A program made the position numbers and the translations under genes. Below the pieces are notes generated by a model. The model was not told the DNA's origin. It saw nothing but the letters and a program-made list of their open reading frames with translations, and made no database searches. From Paraconiothyrium sp. Pb-2020 (lineage: Eukaryota; Ascomycota; Dothideomycetes; Pleosporales; Didymosphaeriaceae), in assembly GCA_022419385.1 (NCBI GenBank), contig JAJUBI010000007.1, positions 1,335,768-1,399,767 of the forward strand: 64,000 nt of DNA. The letters run 5' to 3'. This document shows positions 1 to 9,735 of the stretch, one piece after another; position 1 is the first letter of the stretch; each line of letters opens with the position of its first letter.

Positions 1-281
1 TTGATGCTCCTATCAGAGACTATGTAGACTGGCAAGAAATCCGCGGCTGCGTGCGGTGCGCGCTCGCCCAGGTCTGGCTCTTGCGAGCCGGGAAGATAGT
101 TGAGGGTAATAAGCGTCAAGACTACTTTGTATTGCTAAGAAAAACCGATCTAAAGACGAATAGCTACGAAAGGGTTGGGATGACGGTCTTGGAGAGGCAA
201 ACTGTTGATGAGAGGAGACGATGGTTCGAAGATGTTTGGGTGAAGGGCGTGTTGCCCGCAGACGACATCATTATCAACTAA
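1..281 (+). CDS. C-terminal fragment, probable heterokaryon-incompatibility (HET) type protein
   Basis: An open frame enters from the left edge (first full codon at base 3) and stops with TAA at 279-281, giving about 92 residues of C-terminus. The fragment contains the phrases DYFVLLRKTD and YERVGMTVLE, followed by a charged stretch and the end DDIIIN. A segment of the type 'read like a verdict on rank or state, then YERVG' is common at the C-terminus of fungal HET-domain proteins, which act in self/non-self recognition. The diagnostic HET core would lie upstream, outside the window, so the family is an inference from tail style only. Other fungal proteins could end this way. No start or intron can be judged. 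Confidence 0.4.
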   Translation, partial: DAPIRDYVDWQEIRGCVRCALAQVWLLRAGKIVEGNKRQDYFVLLRKTDLKTNSYERVGMTVLERQTVDERRRWFEDVWVKGVLPADDIIIN

Positions 282-935
282 GCAATCTTCAAAGCGGTTT
301 CTTCACTGAACTTTATGGTAGATCGCAGAGAGTGCGATGTTCGTAGCAAACCCAACAGCACCTACCATATATCCGTGGCTGCAGCGTTGCATTGCAATAC
401 ATATCTGAAACTAGTAGCCTGTCTCAGATGCATCAGTTGCAGCTTTGCGAGGCGTGTGTGACATACTAGGGCTACCGTTGTGAATTTCCGGGCTGTCTTA
501 ATGTACCACGCCGTACGTCTTGTTATGCTGCCTGGTCCACTCGTGCGCTAAAACGAGGCGCAATCTATACTTCTTGAGTGGATAAGTCGGTCACGCGGGT
601 ACATTGACTGGCGTTTGATTCTTTATTAATTATTACTATTTCGTACATTCACTGTGATGCTGCAATCATATCGACCATTACCATCAGCCAATTTCGACAC
701 TCTACCATTTGCTGCTCTTACCAATGGCTAAAATTGAATATATATCTTCAATCTTCGTTTGTTCGGCCGTTCTCGTTCAATGATCTCGTGGAACTTTCGC
801 CCCGCCGCTTGGACCGCCCTCCCCTCCTGAGAGTATATGAGGATACCCATTGTGATAGCTGAGTTTACCTTTAATTCCGCTCAAATCTAAACCCCTCTCC
901 GACATTCGCTTCTCAGCTACTACAGCTAGAAAACA
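282..935. other. Intergenic, promoter region of the SRR1-like gene
   Basis: No coding frame is supported here. An AT-rich stretch lies around 615-640. A TATA-like run lies at 739-745, about 190 nt upstream of the next start codon, and the sequence before the start is pyrimidine-rich, as in many fungal 5' leaders. Confidence 0.5.
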
Positions 936-2186
936 ATGCCTGACCAGTCGGCCAGGGTCAATGGCGATGTTAAATACTTCGAGCGGCGTGTGTGGTTTGC
1001 CCCAAATCGAGAACCTGATCTAATACCCACGATCTCTATCGTTGAATTCGAGCGCGAGTTCTCCGGCAAACGCATCTTCACGCGCGAACTACTGGAGACA
1101 GCCGCAAAAACTATTGCGCTGGCTCGGGAACATACACCTATGGAAGACAGTGAGCACGTTGAGAACACAGAGGATGCTTGTATCGTTGTCAAGGCGCTTC
1201 GCCCCAACCAGAAAGATTTTGAATGGAAGCCACAGCCTATCCACTCAAAAGGAATCACGCTAGGATGGCAAAAGTATTATTACATGGTCGAAGCTGGAGA
1301 ATCGGCAAGACCATTTCGCTTCTTCTGTAGCCCACGCATCGCCGCCGATACCACTATTACGTGTACAAATACTTTATCGTTGGAGGACTCAGACTTACGC
1401 AAACGCGCGCGCGAGACGCCAGTATCAGACCCCCGTTTTGACTCGTTCTTAAAGACTCAAGATGCTTGGGAAGCGACCCAACAGTGGAAAAACCTGCAGC
1501 TTAAGCTCAAGGCATTCGCAGGCCAGCATCGCATCAAGAACATCGTCTGCGCTGGGCTGGGAACGTTGTATCCTCGGAAAGATCCGGAGCCTGACCCACG
1601 CTGCGAAGTTTGGAAATATTATGATCATCACCCGTTCTATCAACACCTTCTGGCCTGTTCTATCGCCAAATTCCTCGGCGAGACCTTCCCTCACCCCGAC
1701 AACTCAACCGGGGCTCTGCAAATCATGGCACATGATCCAGCATACACCAAGGCGGATCTTCAATTTCTTTCCCAGCTTCCTCAGCCAATTAGTATTGTTT
1801 CGGACCCCCATCATTATCTCACCATCACTCCGGAGACTCTTGTCGTGGGCATCCATGTGCCTGCTCCTGTCCACGAGATTGTGGCCGACATGTTGTATCC
1901 AAGTGGCCCAGCCGCTTGGCTTTGTGGAAAGATTCAAGGGGACCAGGATTGGCACAAAGAGGGTCGACTGTGGGAGTACGACAGTTGGACACCCCGAGTG
2001 CGCGAGATGATGGCCCTGTACGAAATGAAAGATGTACGCGATCTAGGTTGGACAGACTCACAGCTGGACCCGTGGTGCACACGCGACGGGTGGAGCTGGT
2101 TGGCACAGCAGGTGCTGTACTTGAGAAAGCCCGAGAAGTCCCTGGAGATGGAAACGTCCGCTGACAGGTTGGACAAATGTCGGTGA
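936..2186 (+). CDS. SRR1-like domain protein
   Basis: A single-exon gene of 416 codons, with ATG at 936 in good context (AACA before it). The SRR1-like region spans about residues 195-330. It begins with a beta-strand/glycine segment IKNIVCAGLGTL (200-211), continues through HLLACSIAKFLGE and LQIMAHDPAYTKAD, then ISIVSDPHHYLTI, and ends near PSGPAAWLC. This order matches the SRR1 family, named after Arabidopsis SENSITIVITY TO RED LIGHT REDUCED and represented in fungi and animals. The family has been linked to circadian regulation and haem homeostasis, but its biochemical activity is not settled. The first 190 residues are a fungal-type extension. Many fungi carry several such proteins with poorly known roles. 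There is no signal peptide or membrane segment, so a soluble intracellular protein is likely. The downstream 0.85 kb has no supported gene. Confidence 0.8.
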   Translation: MPDQSARVNGDVKYFERRVWFAPNREPDLIPTISIVEFEREFSGKRIFTRELLETAAKTIALAREHTPMEDSEHVENTEDACIVVKALRPNQKDFEWKPQPIHSKGITLGWQKYYYMVEAGESARPFRFFCSPRIAADTTITCTNTLSLEDSDLRKRARETPVSDPRFDSFLKTQDAWEATQQWKNLQLKLKAFAGQHRIKNIVCAGLGTLYPRKDPEPDPRCEVWKYYDHHPFYQHLLACSIAKFLGETFPHPDNSTGALQIMAHDPAYTKADLQFLSQLPQPISIVSDPHHYLTITPETLVVGIHVPAPVHEIVADMLYPSGPAAWLCGKIQGDQDWHKEGRLWEYDSWTPRVREMMALYEMKDVRDLGWTDSQLDPWCTRDGWSWLAQQVLYLRKPEKSLEMETSADRLDKCR

Positions 2187-3036
2187 GAATCAAGCAGCCA
2201 CCAGTACGTCCATGAAGACTACTCCTTTCGTAATATGCAGGTGGTCATTGATCGTTTGGCAACCTACAAGATTTTGCTAGTCTAATACATCCTTGCAGGA
2301 GGACGACGTATCACTGAATGAAGAAGATTATAGGAGAATTCCTTGATGTGATTGAAGATGACCATGTGCGTCGGTAGCCCCCGGGGCCGATACGACACCG
2401 CGTGATGGACATGTACCTAGGTACAACATAGCTTACGAAACTCTTCTCCAACCCATTGGACAGGGGCAAAGCAGGTCACAGGAAACCTGTTCAAGGGGAA
2501 ATTCATTGACGCACCTTGGAACCACATAGCGAAATGTTCATCGTTCGCCCGCAAGGCTTCCGCGTCCGCGTCCACTGCGCCTCACCGCCTCGCCTCAAAC
2601 AACCTACTTCGTCAGTAAGCTCACGCAACGGAGCTGAACTCGTCCATTTTGCACCTAATTTCGCTCACAATGCGGCTGACTGAGCGTGGTGGCTTATGGA
2701 AATGACGATCGGCGAGACGTCCTCATCAGCTGGCTTCTTGTGGCCCGCGTTCGCTCGAAGTTCGCTGTTTGTCCTCAGATGTGCGCCGTTTGCGGGTCTG
2801 TTCGTCTTTGTATGATTGCGCATTCCGACTTTCCGAGATCGCCGGCGCGAAAGCATAGAGAACGTCACTAGGCATAACCGGCAGATTGGAGGCCTGACAA
2901 GAGCTTGGATAATTGATGTGACTGTGCGGAGTGCGCTGCGGAGGCTGGTGACTGTATTGCGCGCGTGATACGAGCGTCGAGGGGCTGTGCACTACTGAGG
3001 AGCATATCAACTTACTGTCAGCCTGTTTCGCTGCGT
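2187..3036. other. Intergenic
   Basis: Several short frames on both strands lack family character or consistent start context. I see no RNA gene or repeat. The stretch probably holds the SRR1-like 3' UTR and the promoter of the next gene. Confidence 0.45.
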
Positions 3037-3594
3037 ATGATCCCGACACTCGAATTACCTACCTGCAAAATGAAGGATATATTGGATTCGAGGGTTGCGG
3101 CGGATCTTACAGTGGCAATGAATGTCACGGACGAAACCGAAGCTACAGGACGACCTGAGGATTTACCATCAACACCACCAGCAACGCCACCAAAACCCCA
3201 TTACAACGAAATGCCTAGCTCTCCGCCCCCTCAATACGAGGAACCACTTTACACCGAAATTAACATCCCGCTCCCCACCCTCCCCAAGCCTAAAGCTCAT
3301 GCTCTGTCTGGAAAACGCCCTAAGTCGCACTCGATCTCGTCGTTCCGGGCTTTCCACCGCAGAGGCTCCTCTAGTGAGTCCACGCGCAAGTCGGGGGAGG
3401 AGTGGCCCAGAATCAAGAAGGAGGTGAAGAGTCGGGAGGTGGCGGCGGCGATGAATTTGGCGGGAAGGCATCACAGGAGTGGGACAATTGATGCGTTGGC
3501 GGTCGTGCCGGCGGTGTTGGTGTTGAGCGCGGAGCTGTTTACGCCGGGTATGGAGAAAGGGAAAGGAGGAAGGTGGGAGGAGGGAATGATCTGA
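3037..3594 (+). CDS. Hypothetical proline/serine-rich protein
   Basis: An open frame of 185 residues if the in-frame ATG at 3037 is used. Further in-frame ATGs at 3070 and 3118 are alternatives. I do not recognise a named domain. The N-terminal half is proline-rich with a PPPQYEEP segment, which resembles a PPxY-type ligand for WW domains. The middle is basic and serine-rich (SISSFRAFHRRGSSSES), a typical phosphorylation-prone region. The C-terminal part contains a short hydrophobic patch, VVPAVLVLSAELFTPG, too short and polar for a confident membrane helix. Composition suggests a mostly disordered regulatory or adaptor protein. The frame stays open upstream to 2965, so an upstream exon is possible. 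Moderate confidence that this is a gene, low confidence in its start. Confidence 0.5.
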   Translation: MIPTLELPTCKMKDILDSRVAADLTVAMNVTDETEATGRPEDLPSTPPATPPKPHYNEMPSSPPPQYEEPLYTEINIPLPTLPKPKAHALSGKRPKSHSISSFRAFHRRGSSSESTRKSGEEWPRIKKEVKSREVAAAMNLAGRHHRSGTIDALAVVPAVLVLSAELFTPGMEKGKGGRWEEGMI

Positions 3595-4663
3595 AGAATA
3601 GTCCGACAGGCCTCACTTTGAGTTTCTTCAGAGAGTGTTTGGCCGGAAGACTTTACTTTAGGGTTCTATATTAATGTTTGGCGATGTCATGGTGTGCCAG
3701 GGGGCTATACACGCTCACGAAGAGCCCCGACCTCTGAGTCCGGTACGGCAGGCGGACGACTCTTTCGCTGCAAGGCCCTGACCACCCGGATCGCATCCTC
3801 GGCAGCTTTCATGTCAAGACAACGGCATGAAGACGGATCTGTTGGAACTGCGCACGCTGAGAGATTCCGAGGACTCGGGGATTGCTGCATGTTGCTGCGG
3901 GGTGATTCCTGCGTGCGGTAGCCGGCCACACGACATGAGTATCGAGCGCAGGCGTAAGAGGAGGAGCTGGTCGCGTCGAAGGGAGCCTTTGCTGTTTGTT
4001 TTGGCGTAGGACGGTGCAGGGGCACAGTTTGCTCATACGCGGTGTTGCAGTGTTCTGTGAAAGCTCACATGCGCTCTGCACCAATTGATGTTCCTGTTTC
4101 CACTTGGGCATGTCCGTAAGCTGATAGCCGCTGTATCTGCGAAACGAAGATACATGTATCTTGAGTCTGTACCACAGTGAGCGCTCTTACCGCGTCGCAG
4201 AGCCTTCACGTGAGGCTCCGACTTCGGAAGGTGGCATCCGTGGAGTTGCCATTCAGCCGGCCATTCACGCAGGGTGCGATTCGGACGGCAGCTCAGCTTT
4301 TTGCAATCAGCCAAAGGCTACTGCATGCGAGATTCGCGAACATGGGTGCATGGCGCACATTGTTGGCCGCGGCGGGTGCGTATGCCGTATGCCGTGCTTG
4401 GAAGCTTATTTTGGCGCGTGGGTCGGCAGAATTAAGGAAGCAAGCCGAGGCGGGCCTGGCAGAAAACTTCGGTGCGCCCATTGACGCTGCAAGCTTCATT
4501 CATTCACCATGCCACCCCATCGTTGAAGCTCTCCCACAGCACGCCCCGAAAAGGCGAAGGAAGCATTCTTTTACCTCTCACGCAGCGCCTGAGACGGTCA
4601 TCCCGCACCCGCGCAGCACCCCATATCTGCGTCTGAAAGGCGAGAAACCCCACCACTTTCGTC
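3595..4663. other. Intergenic, upstream of the PRPP synthetase gene
   Basis: GC-rich sequence with open frames on both strands and no recognisable product. One plus-strand frame contains an ATG at 4342 (MGAWRTLLAAAG...) and runs past the PRPP synthetase start, so it could be an overlapping upstream ORF if transcribed. Nothing in the sequence confirms it. Confidence 0.4.
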
Positions 4664-6345
4664 ATGGTGCGCAACATCGTGGTCCTGGGCGGCAGCAGTA
4701 AGTTGGCCCGCAGCCTCCGCATGGTCCGCATTCTTCTTGAATGCGCCGAGAGGCTCAAGCTGCAGTTTCGCGAACAAGTTTTGCTAACGTGCTTTCCCGC
4801 AGGCCACCCGCAGCTCACCCGTAAAGTTCTTCCGCCCTACACGCACCAGCCTTCCTAACTTTTGCGCAGAGCAGATCTGCGACCATCTCGGCATCCCCCA
4901 GCAAAGCGGCTGGTAAGACCCCGCACATGGAGGATATGGCGCGTAGCTGACTTTTCCCAAGCTGTCCAAGTTTGCGGTTGGTGAGACAAGAGTCGAGGTC
5001 GAAGAGTCGGTTCGTGGCAAGGATGTCTTCATTGTGCAGAGCGGCGGAGGAGCGGTCAATGATAACCTCATGGAACTTGTGCGTTTGGGTGCCTGCCATC
5101 TCCCGCGCTTCTAATCCCGCTACAGTTGATCTGCATCTCTGCCTGCAGAACAGCCTCCGCGAAGCGCATCACTGCCGTACTCCCGCTCTTCCCCTACTCC
5201 CGCCAGAGTGACATTCCATACAATAAGACGGGCGCTCCGCTTGCAAAGGCGCCCAATGTTGGCAACCGCAGCCGAACCGGCACCTACTCCTTCGACAGTG
5301 TACCGCAAACTCCACATCCGGGTAACCCCGGCGTGACCCTCACAAATGGCACAGCTTCTCTCGACAAATCACTGGAGCGCTTGAAGTTGTCCGAGGAGCG
5401 GTCCGGGACGCAAGTCATCACTCCAGGTGCTGGATTGAAGCGCACCGATACAATCGAAACGAAGAAGTCAGATGGCTCTGAAAAGAGCTACTTCCAAACC
5501 AACGGAGTGAACGGCACCCACGGAGCCAACGGTCTCGTGAAGGGTTCCACAATGCCTCCGCAGTTCCAGCCGCAGCCGGGCTACAAGCAATGGGTCGCAC
5601 AGGCCGGCACACTTGTTGCAGACCTTCTTACTTGCGCTGGCGCAGATCACGTCATTACTATGGACCTCCACGATCCGCAGTACCAGGGCTTCTTCGACAT
5701 TCCCGTCGACAACCTTTACGGTCGCCATCTGCTCCGAAAATACATCCAGTTCTCCATTCCGAATTACCAGCAAGCCGTCATTGTCAGCCCTGACGCTGGA
5801 GGAGCAAAGCGAGCAACGGCGATTGCAGATGCGCTAGGCATGCCATTCGCCCTTATCCACAAGGTGCGTGGGCCAAGTTGACAGCCGGATTATTTGCTAA
5901 TGAGTCGATCAGGAGCGCCGCCCTACGCAAATCAGCGATCGTCAGAATGCGACCATGATGTTGGTTGGTGAGGTCCGCGACCGCACCGCGATCCTCATCG
6001 ATGATTTGGCAGACACCTCGAACACTATCACGCGAGCTGCGAAACTGCTCAAGAAGGAGGGTGCGACGACGGTGTATGCATTAATCACTCACGGCATATT
6101 GAGCGGCGATGCCATCGACCGTATCAACGCGAGTGCACTGGACAAGGTTGTTGTGACAAACACTGTAGACCAGACCGAACACAAGGCGCGGTGCCCGAAG
6201 CTGGAAGTACTGGAGGTCGGCAACGTCTTTGCTGAGGTAGGTCAATGCCCTTCTTCACAGAATGGTCAAGACTAACATCATTCCACAGGCTATACGACGA
6301 GTGCATCATGGCGAGAGCATCAGCGTTCTGTTTGACTACCACTGA
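4664..6345 (+). CDS. PRS: Ribose-phosphate pyrophosphokinase (PRPP synthetase) with large internal insertion
   Basis: Makes PRPP from ribose 5-phosphate and ATP for purine, pyrimidine, histidine, tryptophan and NAD synthesis. Exons read as 4664-4697, 4803-4820, 4870-4912, 4962-5078, 5126-5863, 5913-6236 and 6289-6345, about 443 residues. Visible family marks are the N-terminus MVRNIVVLGGSSHPQLT, KFAVGETRVEV, the segment TMDLHDPQYQGFFDIPVDN (near residue 250) and the PRPP-binding loop ILIDDLADTSNT (near 344-355); the end RRVHHGESISVLFD is typical. A serine/threonine/glycine-rich insertion of about 110 residues (about 110-220) splits the N-terminal domain, like the non-homologous regions of yeast Prs1/Prs5; its position is nearer the first Prs5 one. 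Exons 1-3 total 95 nt, one short of closing the frame with exon 4. A run of five C at 4895-4899 that should be six would restore LGIPPAKRL-LSKF. Orthology to a specific yeast PRS is uncertain. Confidence 0.88.
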
Positions 6346-7116
6346 TCGATCTCCTTCATCACCTTTTGGACGGTATCTGCGATTTGGATAGTGGAGTGCC
6401 TGGCTGTCATTCGGTCCTTACCGAGACTCTGAGTTCCCTATCCCTCCCTTTGGACTGGCCCGCGGCGGGCTCTAGAACTGCATACAAACATCTAGAAAAG
6501 ATGTTGGAGAGGGGAGTGTTTGCGAGCGGACAAAGTGGCTTTTCTTTCTACTGTTCACTATCAAGCAATGCGACAAATTTTGTCTTGCATGCACTGCTGA
6601 GGAGCAGTATAACAAGTACCTGGCTGTGTACTACCTGCATATCTGCATCTGGTCGCTAGGCCATGGGCGTTGGTTTGGCGTAGGGATACACGTTCTATTA
6701 TCTTCTATCATATGTGCGTGTACGCGTATGTGTATAGCACAAACCCATGTCAATTTTTCGTCCACTATCATTTTGGTCGGTCCGCGCATGACGCGCGTGA
6801 GCCGTTGTATATAGTCTTGAGAATGACAAGAGAAATGAAGGACTGCATCCTCACACATTGCTTGTCAATCGAAATCCGACAATGGTGGAGTCGGTGAATA
6901 GATCAAGACATTAGTGATGTGGTTTGAAATTGTAGGCGAGCTACCAAAGGACACTATTACACTATCCGTTCCAGGTGTCCCACTTGTTGATATTGCAGTG
7001 TACCGATCTGCGCAGCTGCAGTCCATGAGATACTAAAATACATATCAATTCGACAGTCCCACAGTGTTTCAATGTTCATAGCTTCGAATTCATGCTCCCA
7101 TTCTTGGTTCCAACAT
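6346..7116. other. Intergenic between convergent genes
   Basis: This holds the 3' ends of the PRPP synthetase (plus strand) and isocitrate lyase (minus strand) genes. I see no supported coding frame. It is moderately AT-rich with alternating TG/TA stretches around 6700-6740, compatible with 3' UTRs. Confidence 0.45.
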
Positions 7117-8888
7117 TTACTTGAACTGATCCTCCGTAACCCCCTTACCCATAGCCGCCGTCGAACTCACGCCCCCACTCACCATCTTCAACAGCCCATC
7201 CACATAATTCGCGCCGCTCCACTTCTGGTGCGTCAGCACATCGACCTTGTTCTCCGCCTCGGGTTCCTGGATGATTTCGCCGTAAGCCCGCATGCCCTGC
7301 TTTGCGTAGGCTTTGCTGAATGTGTCGGCCATGAGCGCGGTCTGGTGCAGGCCCGCCAAAGTGATGAATTGCCAGCAGTAGCCGAGCTTAGCAAGACGCT
7401 GAATGTAGGTTTCTTGCTCTTCGCGGGGCATGGCGGCTTTCCAGTTGAAGGAGGGGGAGAGGTTGTATGCTAGCCTGATAATCACATCGTTAACAAAGGG
7501 GAATGGAAAAAGGGAGAGGAACATACTTCTGCTCCGGCCACACCGCATGCACCCCGTCCGCAAACTCCTTCGCCTGCTCATAATCCGGCAGCTTACTTTC
7601 CATCCAAATCAAATCCGCATACGGAGCATACGCAATCGCGCGGTTCACAGCGCACTGGCACCCGCCCTGATACCTGTAGTACCCCTCTCTCGTCCGCGCA
7701 GCATCCCAGTCGAAGAACACGTCCACACCAGTCAATCCCTTTGCTATCGCGCGGGCCTCGGTGTTACTCTTACCCTTGCTCTTTTCTAGGAACTCAGCGA
7801 TGAGCGACTCCTTGTTCACGTGCACGCCCGCGTTTATCGTATCGATGACGGCTTCGTGGTAGAGCTTCAAGTGCGCTTCTTTGGTCCACGCATCTTCGAT
7901 GGCTTGGAGTTCGGTGCCCGACTTTCCGGCTTGCTCCGCGGCGTACATGAGATCGCTGAGGGATTGGAGCGCGGGGTTTGTGGAACCTAGGATGTAGTGG
8001 TGATCGCGGGGATCGATGGTGGAGGTGATGAGAGTGGCGGCTTCGGAATCGGTGCGGGCGACGGCGAGGAGGTCGACGCCTGTTGAGTCTCATGTTAGTT
8101 TTTGATGAGATGGTGGGGAAGGAGAAGGAGGGACGAACCCATGATATCTGCCTGAGCACGGATGGCGACGAGTCGGTTGATGTGCTCGCTGATGGGGACG
8201 AGCACTTTGCCGGCCATATGACCGCACTTCTTCGTTCCCGGCGCTTGGTCTTCGATGTGGATGCCCGCTGCGCCCTTCTCGACGAACAGCTTTGTGAGCT
8301 TCATGATTGCGGTGAGACCACCGTGGCCGGTATCTGCGTCAGCAATGATGGGTCGAAGGTAGTCGATGTGGGGAGCATTCGCTCGATTTGCCTTGGGTGT
8401 GGAGAGCCGCTCTTCTCGTTGCTTCCTGTCATGGAAGAGTTGTGCCATGAAGAGGTGGCCGACCTTGTTTGGGACGGTGGTATATGCGTAGTCTGCTAGA
8501 TCGGGGCCGGGCTCGTCGGTTGACGATGCAGTGGACGAGCATTGCCAGCCGGAGACGTAGACGGTGTCGAGGTACTTTGCCATCTGGGTGACCATGACTG
8601 GATCAAGACAGCCATATGTGAAGCTCACATCGTTATTCTGGTCCCATTAGCCACTGTCTAGAAACAAGTCACAGCAGTACTTACCTTGAACCTTCCCTCT
8701 ACAATGTTCCAGAGCTTCTGCGACTGTGTATTGCTGGGATAGTGCAGCCTCAGCGTGCCTCGCTTCTGCACGATTTGTTCAGCCGTGAACGGCCTCCTGG
8801 TGTGCCGCCACCGTGAGTCTGACCACCACTTCTTGACCTCTTCCACCTCCTGCTGATACTGATGCTCTTCTGCATCGATGTTTGCCAT
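7117..8888 (-). CDS. ICL1: Isocitrate lyase
   Basis: The first committed enzyme of the glyoxylate cycle, splitting isocitrate into glyoxylate and succinate and needed for growth on acetate, fatty acids or ethanol. Four exons on the minus strand, 8888-8685, 8637-8139, 8079-7527 and 7474-7117, join in phase to 537 residues, the normal fungal length. The start is MANIDAEEHQYQQEVEEVKK, with AAG before ATG. Family marks include WQCSSTASSTDEPGPDLADY, the metal-binding ADADTGHGG region, and the catalytic KKCGH at residues 204-208, followed by RTDSEAATLI. The C-terminus GKGVTEDQFK shows no obvious SKL-type peroxisomal signal. A TATA-like run (8923-8928) lies about 35 nt before the start. The gene converges with the PRPP synthetase gene. 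In fungi it is usually induced by acetate (FacB) and repressed by glucose (CreA). Confidence 0.97.
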
Positions 8889-9735
8889 CTTGACTGATCT
8901 TCTTCTCTGTCACAAGCAAAGGTATATACAAACACGCTCTAAGGATATTCAAAGAAGGAAAAAGAGGAACAGTCCGCCTTTTCTTTATGACTGACGAGAT
9001 AACGAGACCCTTCCGTAGCCTCGGTAATTCTCCACGTTTCACGCAGGCAGCTCCACGGGCGGAGCCAAGCTCTTATGTATTGCGAGCATCATGGTGCCGG
9101 GCGCCAACCCCAGACGCCCAGACAGGAAAGGCCTACATGCCAGTAACTGTGGTCGGGAACAGTCGGGTAACGCACACTGCACCATTGGACCGAGTAGCTG
9201 CGCCGAGGGTCACCGCAACATCAGTCGAGCGCCAGGAGGGCGAGCTTTCTTTGCCCCTCGGCCCAAAGGACGCGTCTGAGGGCAAGTCTGGGGTTGGGGG
9301 AGCGGATCCGGAACCGTAGCGGGATGACGTTTGGCGCTCTTGGTTGGCTTGTGATTGATTCACTGGTCTCTGGCTCTCGTTCTTGCTTTTTGAGCAAGAC
9401 TCTGCAGCGTAGAAAGTTCAGCGAGAGATTGCGAACGCGGCACGCGACCTGGCTGACTTCACATGCCTTCCATTGAGTGCATGTTGAGGGCGGAAAAGTG
9501 CAGCATGTGAATGCACGCGCGCGTGGAGGCAGATCGCAAAGGCTTAGCCGACGATCCACCATGCCGTTTAGGGTACCTCGGCTATCAGACGCTTTGGTAC
9601 GGGCTAGAACACCTGGAGTTGGGTCACCATCACGGTCAACGTCCGAGTAAATAATTGCGCACTTTTGGATGTGAAGGCGTATGCGTCAAACGTTTGGTTT
9701 CTTCCAGTCATGTTTGAATTCATCTACCATGGCGT
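8889..9735. other. Intergenic, isocitrate lyase promoter region
   Basis: This contains the upstream region of isocitrate lyase and the 3' end of the DUF1365 gene. A TATA-like element lies at 8923-8928. Two matches to the degenerate CreA consensus (SYGGRG on one strand) occur at 9108-9113 and 9288-9293. Such short matches arise by chance, so they only hint at carbon repression. An ATG-initiated frame of 110 codons at 8987-9319 (plus) has no recognisable content. Confidence 0.4.

Noticed and set aside
4177..4701. 174-codon plus-strand frame overlapping the PRPP synthetase start
   Set aside because: No family character, overlaps the well-supported exon 1 in another frame, and reads through its intron donor.
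8987..9319. 110-codon ATG-initiated frame upstream of isocitrate lyase
   Set aside because: Low-complexity composition and no domain; the opposite strand is open as well. Treated as promoter.
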